A stretch of DNA of 9,462 bases from Firmicutes bacterium UBA3941 (GTDB lineage: Bacteria > Bacillota > Clostridia > Caldicoprobacterales > UBA3941). The notes under the pieces are model-generated. The model searched no databases and was not told where the DNA came from. It was given only the letters and a program-made list of their open reading frames with translations. Shown piece by piece: positions 6,094-9,462 of this stretch (positions are counted from its first letter, which is position 1; every line of letters starts with the position of its first letter). The stretch spans positions 1 to 9,462 of the forward strand of contig DGDX01000029.1 of assembly GCA_002385665.1 (NCBI GenBank), read 5' to 3'. The translations under genes and the position numbers were made by a program.

Positions 6094-6246
6094 CTACGAT
6101 AAAATAAATGGCATGGCAAGGGCCGCCAGGGCGATGATTATTGCTCCTATTGCCGCCATCCTGTTCCTCTTGTTCCAATTATACCTGGCAAAGCTCAATA
6201 GGTATATAAAGGCCCAAAACGCAATGGTTAGTATAAAATATTTCAT
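6094..6246 (-). CDS. Small two-helix membrane protein at the end of the germinant receptor operon, candidate D subunit
   Basis: A 50-codon gene whose ATG (6246-6244) directly follows the TAA of gerC. AGGAGG within the last gerC codons lies 5 nt upstream, an ideal site, so translation is probably coupled. The protein starts MKYFILTIAFWAFIYLLSFA, has a basic loop RYNWNKRNR (21-29), then a second hydrophobic helix at about 30-49 ending in FILS. The basic loop should face the inside, leaving both ends outside. It fits, in position and topology, the small two-helix D proteins described in some Bacillus GerA-type operons that modulate receptor function. I cannot claim sequence homology by eye. A 138-codon plus-strand frame overlapping it has no such signals. 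It is very likely a real gene; the function is inferred from context. Confidence 0.75.
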   Translation of the reverse strand: MKYFILTIAFWAFIYLLSFARYNWNKRNRMAAIGAIIIALAALAMPFILS

Positions 6247-7530
6247 TTACTCCTCCTGCCTGTTTGGTATTGGTGAAGTCTTCGTCCGGGTGCCCGTCCG
6301 TTGTATAACAAATTCAACCTGTGTATTTATCTTTGCATCCTTAAATTTGCTGTTCCAGTTATATTTTTCCCATTCCTGGATGGTGGCAAAATATCTGGCG
6401 CCAACATCCCCGAATTTGAACACATCCAAATTCAGGCCTTTGCATTTATTGATCAGCTGGTCTATTTCACTCTTTGTTTCCTTTTCAAAGGTCTTTTCCA
6501 GCAGTGACAAAAGAGGGTCCTGTTCATAATGGAGCCCGCTCTGGATGGCGAGGATGGTTCCCTTAAGGGGAACTGTTATATCAATGTTTGGAATACCATC
6601 TTTAAAGCTCATCCTTACCTTGGGTTTGCCTTTTGGCCGAATATCCAGGGGGATGATCAGTTCCGGCTTTTTGGGGTCCTGGACGGTAAAAAAACCTCGC
6701 TTGAATTCTCCCCTTAGCATAAGCAGGGCCCGGGTCTCGGTGCCGTTTAGCTCGGTCAACATCTTCTCACCACTAAACAGTGCGGTTCCCCAATATTCTA
6801 TTTTCCTCACTCCATATCTGGGCAACTGTCCAGCCAGATACTCTCCTTCATCCTTGTACTTATCTCCCCATTTTGGACCATCCTCCCTGAAGGTCTTAAA
6901 ATCGTTCAAGGCGCCTATAGGTACCACGGGCTGACGATAGGTTGATTTCAGGTCGCTATAGAAGTCACCCAGGGTGGTATGGCCAAAAAAACCGATGTTC
7001 ATGGATGCTCTAGTGGATATCTGCATGGCCTTGGACAGGACGGTGCCGATATAGGGCTTGTTTTCCCTTATAAAATCCAGGGCGCTCCCCTTTATAACCA
7101 TCAACGGGGTGGAACCCCTTATTTGCTTGTACCGGATCAGTGGGGCTATAAAATCTGCCATAAGGCCTTCCCTGGCTAAATCCTCGGATATGGCTATAAG
7201 CCCTAAATGAGTAAATGACAGCTCCCTGGGAATAGAGGAGTTTAGCATATCCAGCCCTGCAAAGAAGGAAGGGGCATCAACTGTCATATGGGTGTAATCT
7301 CCTTGACTTTGGCCACTGCCACCGCCACCTCCATCACCCCCTTCACCGCCCCCGGGACTATCCTGAATAGTGGAGAATTGCACTGTCAGCCTCCACTTAT
7401 CTGAAACTCCCCTATCGATTCCCATAGCCAGGACATGGGTTATATCGTCAACTTCACTGGCGTCATAGCAGCCTGCAAGAAGAACAGCTAGGATTACGGT
7501 CATGAGGATTGGAATAAGCCGACTATTCAT
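6247..7530 (-). CDS. gerC: GerC-family germinant receptor lipoprotein subunit
   Basis: The 427-residue C subunit of a GerA-type nutrient receptor. It is a lipoprotein on the outer face of the spore inner membrane, required with the A and B subunits for germinant response. The N terminus is a lipoprotein signal: MNSRLIPILM, hydrophobic core, lipobox LLAGC with the lipidated Cys at residue 21. The family opening VDDITHVLAMGIDRG follows. A glycine-rich linker (about 59-73) leads into the rest of the first domain (HMTVDAPSFFAGLDMLN, the usual pre-helix strand). The C-terminal Ger(x)C domain includes KWGDKYKDEGEYLAG-like middle sequence and the late QEWEKYNWNSKF motif. I chose ATG 7530, about 11 nt after AGGGG; the GTG at 7542 is in frame but sits on that site. 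It overlaps the end of gerB by 8 bp and abuts the small membrane protein gene. Confidence 0.93.
   Translation of the reverse strand: MNSRLIPILMTVILAVLLAGCYDASEVDDITHVLAMGIDRGVSDKWRLTVQFSTIQDSPGGGEGGDGGGGGSGQSQGDYTHMTVDAPSFFAGLDMLNSSIPRELSFTHLGLIAISEDLAREGLMADFIAPLIRYKQIRGSTPLMVIKGSALDFIRENKPYIGTVLSKAMQISTRASMNIGFFGHTTLGDFYSDLKSTYRQPVVPIGALNDFKTFREDGPKWGDKYKDEGEYLAGQLPRYGVRKIEYWGTALFSGEKMLTELNGTETRALLMLRGEFKRGFFTVQDPKKPELIIPLDIRPKGKPKVRMSFKDGIPNIDITVPLKGTILAIQSGLHYEQDPLLSLLEKTFEKETKSEIDQLINKCKGLNLDVFKFGDVGARYFATIQEWEKYNWNSKFKDAKINTQVEFVIQRTGTRTKTSPIPNRQEE
7312..7356 (-). repeat. Glycine-rich low-complexity tract within gerC
   Basis: GGN-rich codons encode PGGGEGGDGGGGGSG (residues 59-73 of the GerC protein). 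The tract separates the first strand of the N-terminal domain (TVQFSTIQDS) from the next (YTHMTVDAP). Glycine-rich loops at this place occur in other GerC proteins, so it is probably a flexible surface loop rather than a sequence error. The reading frame is kept on both sides. Confidence 0.8.
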
Positions 7531-8620
7531 GGGATCTGACACCCCTTTTACGGAGCATTCCTACTATCAGGGCTATAAGGGGAAGAATAAAAGGGGGTAT
7601 CCAACCATATTGCCTGATGTTCTGTATCCTTTGGACCGCTCCTACACCTAAATCCATATTGAATAAAGCACTTACAAAGAGGATTAAGGCGGATCCCAAG
7701 GCTATAGGCCTTATATCCTGGATCCTGAAGATTTTACAATACAGGCTGACAAAGCAATAGAAGAGGGCGGTTATTGAGATAAAGGAGCTGAAGAACCATA
7801 TGAAAAGGAAGATGGGTTCTACCCTTTGGACGAATCTACCGTAGTCGATAAGCTCAGCCATCTCATACATGGGGGCTACTATCTCCTGGGCGACATAGTA
7901 GGGAAAGGATAGGGAGTAGGCGAGGACGGATAGGGATATCAGGAGTCCGGATAGAATCAGACTGATATATCCCGCTTTCTTCACAAAGTAGGTGCCTTGT
8001 AGGGAGGGGGCTATGACGGCTAAAATAACTATTTCGCCATAGACGGAGCTTCGTGCCAGGCCGGTTATAAGGATTTTGTCTGCGCCATAGCCAAGAATGG
8101 GAAACAGCCTATTGATATCATAATTTTCCGTACCGAGGATCAGAACCAAAACAAAGCCAGTCAGCATCGTATAGGCGGCTAACTTGGCAAACCTGGCCTG
8201 GGTTTCCAGTCCCAGTATACACATGACCAGTACCCCGACCACGAATACTCCTAATATAAAGGAAGAGGGGGTAAGGAGAAAAACATATGCCTTGGCAACC
8301 TCCGTAAATTCGCTCAGGGTATTGGTTGCCAGGAAGAGCAGATAAAGGGCCAGAGCAATCGAAAAGACAAACCCAAAGAAGCCTCCCAGGGTATCCTTCA
8401 TTATGGTTGCTATGTCCCATCCGGGAAACCTTTTTAGGAGAAGATATATAAAAGTAAAGCCCAGGATAGCTGTAGCCGTAGATATCAGGGTCATATACCA
8501 GCTGACATTGCCCACCAGACTAGCCACCTGGGCCGGACTGGTGTAAAATACCTTTGTAACTATGGTAGAGACCATAAGCCATACCGTTTCCTGAACCCCG
8601 AATTTACCTTCTTCTATCAT
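7523..8620 (-). CDS. gerB: GerB-family germinant receptor subunit (spore permease family)
   Basis: A 365-residue integral membrane protein of the amino-acid/polyamine-transporter-related spore permease family. It forms the germinant-binding B subunit of the receptor in the spore inner membrane. The sequence shows about ten hydrophobic helices, beginning MIEEGKFGVQETVWLMVSTI, with the typical start of this family (a Glu/Gly/Lys/Phe segment before helix 1). The conserved segment APMYEMAELIDYGRFVQRVE followed by PIFLFIWFFSSF is a family hallmark. The C terminus is short and basic (RKRGVRSHE). ATG 8620 overlaps the gerA stop as ATGA, with a GGGGGG ribosome binding site 7-8 nt upstream, showing translational coupling. 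The length is normal. The germinant cannot be predicted from this sequence. Confidence 0.95.
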   Translation of the reverse strand: MIEEGKFGVQETVWLMVSTIVTKVFYTSPAQVASLVGNVSWYMTLISTATAILGFTFIYLLLKRFPGWDIATIMKDTLGGFFGFVFSIALALYLLFLATNTLSEFTEVAKAYVFLLTPSSFILGVFVVGVLVMCILGLETQARFAKLAAYTMLTGFVLVLILGTENYDINRLFPILGYGADKILITGLARSSVYGEIVILAVIAPSLQGTYFVKKAGYISLILSGLLISLSVLAYSLSFPYYVAQEIVAPMYEMAELIDYGRFVQRVEPIFLFIWFFSSFISITALFYCFVSLYCKIFRIQDIRPIALGSALILFVSALFNMDLGVGAVQRIQNIRQYGWIPPFILPLIALIVGMLRKRGVRSHE

Positions 8621-9462
8621 TTCTGATCCCCCCTCTGTCTTCTATTGACCCATCCGCGTACGGGCTTACCCGTTCTGGTCTTATCCAGGGGATTGGTGGA
8701 GTCCGGTCTTAAGGTCTGTTTCCACAGGGGTCCTCTGATGACTATATCCGGATTTACCCTGGCTCTGGGGGCAACGGGGGTGAAGTAGGGTATCCCGAAG
8801 GATTTCATACTGCAGGCAAAGCCCCCGATAATAAAGATTCCTATAGCTATACCATAGAAACCGAGTACAGCAGCCAGGGCTATGAAGACAAATCTGATTA
8901 TCCTGATGGCTATTGCTAAATCATAGTTGGGAATAGCAAAGCTTCCCAATCCCGTTATGGATACTATAATGACCAGGATGGGGCTGACAAGATTGGCAGC
9001 AACAGCGGATTGACCCAGTATCAGGGCACCAATAATACCAAGGGTTTGGCCTATTACATCCGGTACCCGTATACCTGCCTCCCGAATAAGCTCAAAGGAA
9101 AGTTCCATCAGTAGTATCTCAACAATTACGGGGAAAGGGACATTTTCCCGGGATTCTTCAATTGCCAGTATAAGTTCTGTCGGTATCATCTCATGATGAA
9201 ACAGCGTCAGGGCTATATAAAGGGCAGGCAGGAGCATGGCCAATCCCATCCCCATATACCGGACAAGCCTAAGAAAGGTACCGAATTGCCAACGGATAAA
9301 GGAATCTTCCGAGGCATGCATCATATGGAAAAAGGTCACGGGAACGATGCTTGCATGGGGAGTGCCATCGCTGATGATGATTACCTTGCCCTCCATCAGG
9401 AAGGATGCGGTTCTGTCCGGGCGTTCTGTCCTTAAGATCTGGGGGAACAGGGCCATGGGATG
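8617..9462 (-). CDS. gerA: GerA-family germinant receptor subunit, C-terminal part (runs off the right edge)
   Basis: The membrane half of the A subunit. The frame is open to the window edge (HPMALFPQILRTERPDR), which matches mid-protein sequence in this family, so the ATG at 9456 is internal. About 281 residues are visible and the N-terminal cytoplasmic domain is missing. Family marks in order: FPQILRTERPDR, the DGTPHA strand, LLPALYIALTLFHHEMIPTE, ENVPFPVIVEILLMELSFEL, REAGIRVPDVIGQTLGIIGA, ILGQSAVAANLVSPILVIIV, and GSFAIPNYDLAIAIRIIRF. Four or five membrane helices are followed by the FGIPYFTPVAP motif and a basic cytoplasmic tail. With GerB and GerC it forms the receptor that senses nutrients in dormant spores. 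It overlaps gerB by 4 bp. The operon promoter, expected to be forespore-specific (sigma G), lies outside the window. Confidence 0.95.
   Translation of the reverse strand, partial: HPMALFPQILRTERPDRTASFLMEGKVIIISDGTPHASIVPVTFFHMMHASEDSFIRWQFGTFLRLVRYMGMGLAMLLPALYIALTLFHHEMIPTELILAIEESRENVPFPVIVEILLMELSFELIREAGIRVPDVIGQTLGIIGALILGQSAVAANLVSPILVIIVSITGLGSFAIPNYDLAIAIRIIRFVFIALAAVLGFYGIAIGIFIIGGFACSMKSFGIPYFTPVAPRARVNPDIVIRGPLWKQTLRPDSTNPLDKTRTGKPVRGWVNRRQRGDQK

Noticed and set aside
6113..6529. 138-codon plus-strand frame across the small membrane gene and the 3' end of gerC
   Set aside because: It is antisense to two better-supported genes and has no ribosome binding site. Its hydrophobicity is the mirror of the membrane-protein gene opposite.
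7312..7356. Glycine-rich tract in gerC considered as a frameshift or assembly error
   Set aside because: The frame is intact with family sequence on both sides, and glycine-rich loops occur here in other GerC proteins.

Overview
The window looks like chromosomal DNA of an endospore-forming, probably anaerobic member of the Bacillota (Clostridia-like). The signs are a GerA-type spore germinant receptor operon, a fused hisIE gene, strong purine-rich Shine-Dalgarno sequences, heavy use of AGG/AGA arginine codons, and a DUF2089 regulator with SHOCT-like partner genes. The species cannot be named from this sequence. I saw no insertion sequence, CRISPR array, rRNA or tRNA.

Layout. (1) 1-1411, plus strand: the end of a histidine operon, with hisF cut by the left edge and then hisIE. 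(2) 1538-2734, minus strand: a compact three-gene unit. A DUF2089 zinc-ribbon/helix-turn-helix protein is followed by two small SHOCT-like proteins that look like diverged tandem paralogues. It has a good promoter at its head and a hairpin terminator right after its last stop codon. (3) 2735-3034: a 300-bp AT-rich divergent intergenic region with one promoter facing each way, short direct repeats and a small inverted repeat. (4) 3035-5242, plus strand: a 735-residue membrane-anchored protein with 17 Sel1-type repeats, including a tandem triplication of a 72-residue (216-bp) unit. (5) 5318-5920, minus strand: an AlkA-type DNA glycosylase with its own candidate promoter and operator. (6) 6094-9462, minus strand: a germinant receptor operon. 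It holds a GerA-family subunit (5' end beyond the right edge), a GerB-family permease-like subunit and a GerC-family lipoprotein. A 50-residue two-helix membrane protein, too short for routine gene calling, is translationally coupled behind gerC.

How the genes work together. HisF and HisIE act in the same pathway: HisIE performs the second and third steps and HisF is the cyclase half of imidazole glycerol phosphate synthase. The three Ger subunits should form a nutrient receptor in the spore inner membrane. The small downstream protein sits where accessory D subunits are found in some Bacillus receptor operons. The DUF2089/SHOCT unit is probably a small regulatory circuit, since all three proteins carry the same short helical-hairpin motif. 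The Sel1 protein, divergent from it, is predicted to be displayed outside the membrane and may share its control region; that link is inference.

The most interesting items are the unannotated small germination-operon protein, the DUF2089-SHOCT-SHOCT trio, and the Sel1 repeat expansion with its shared control region. No clearly new defence or mobile system is visible.
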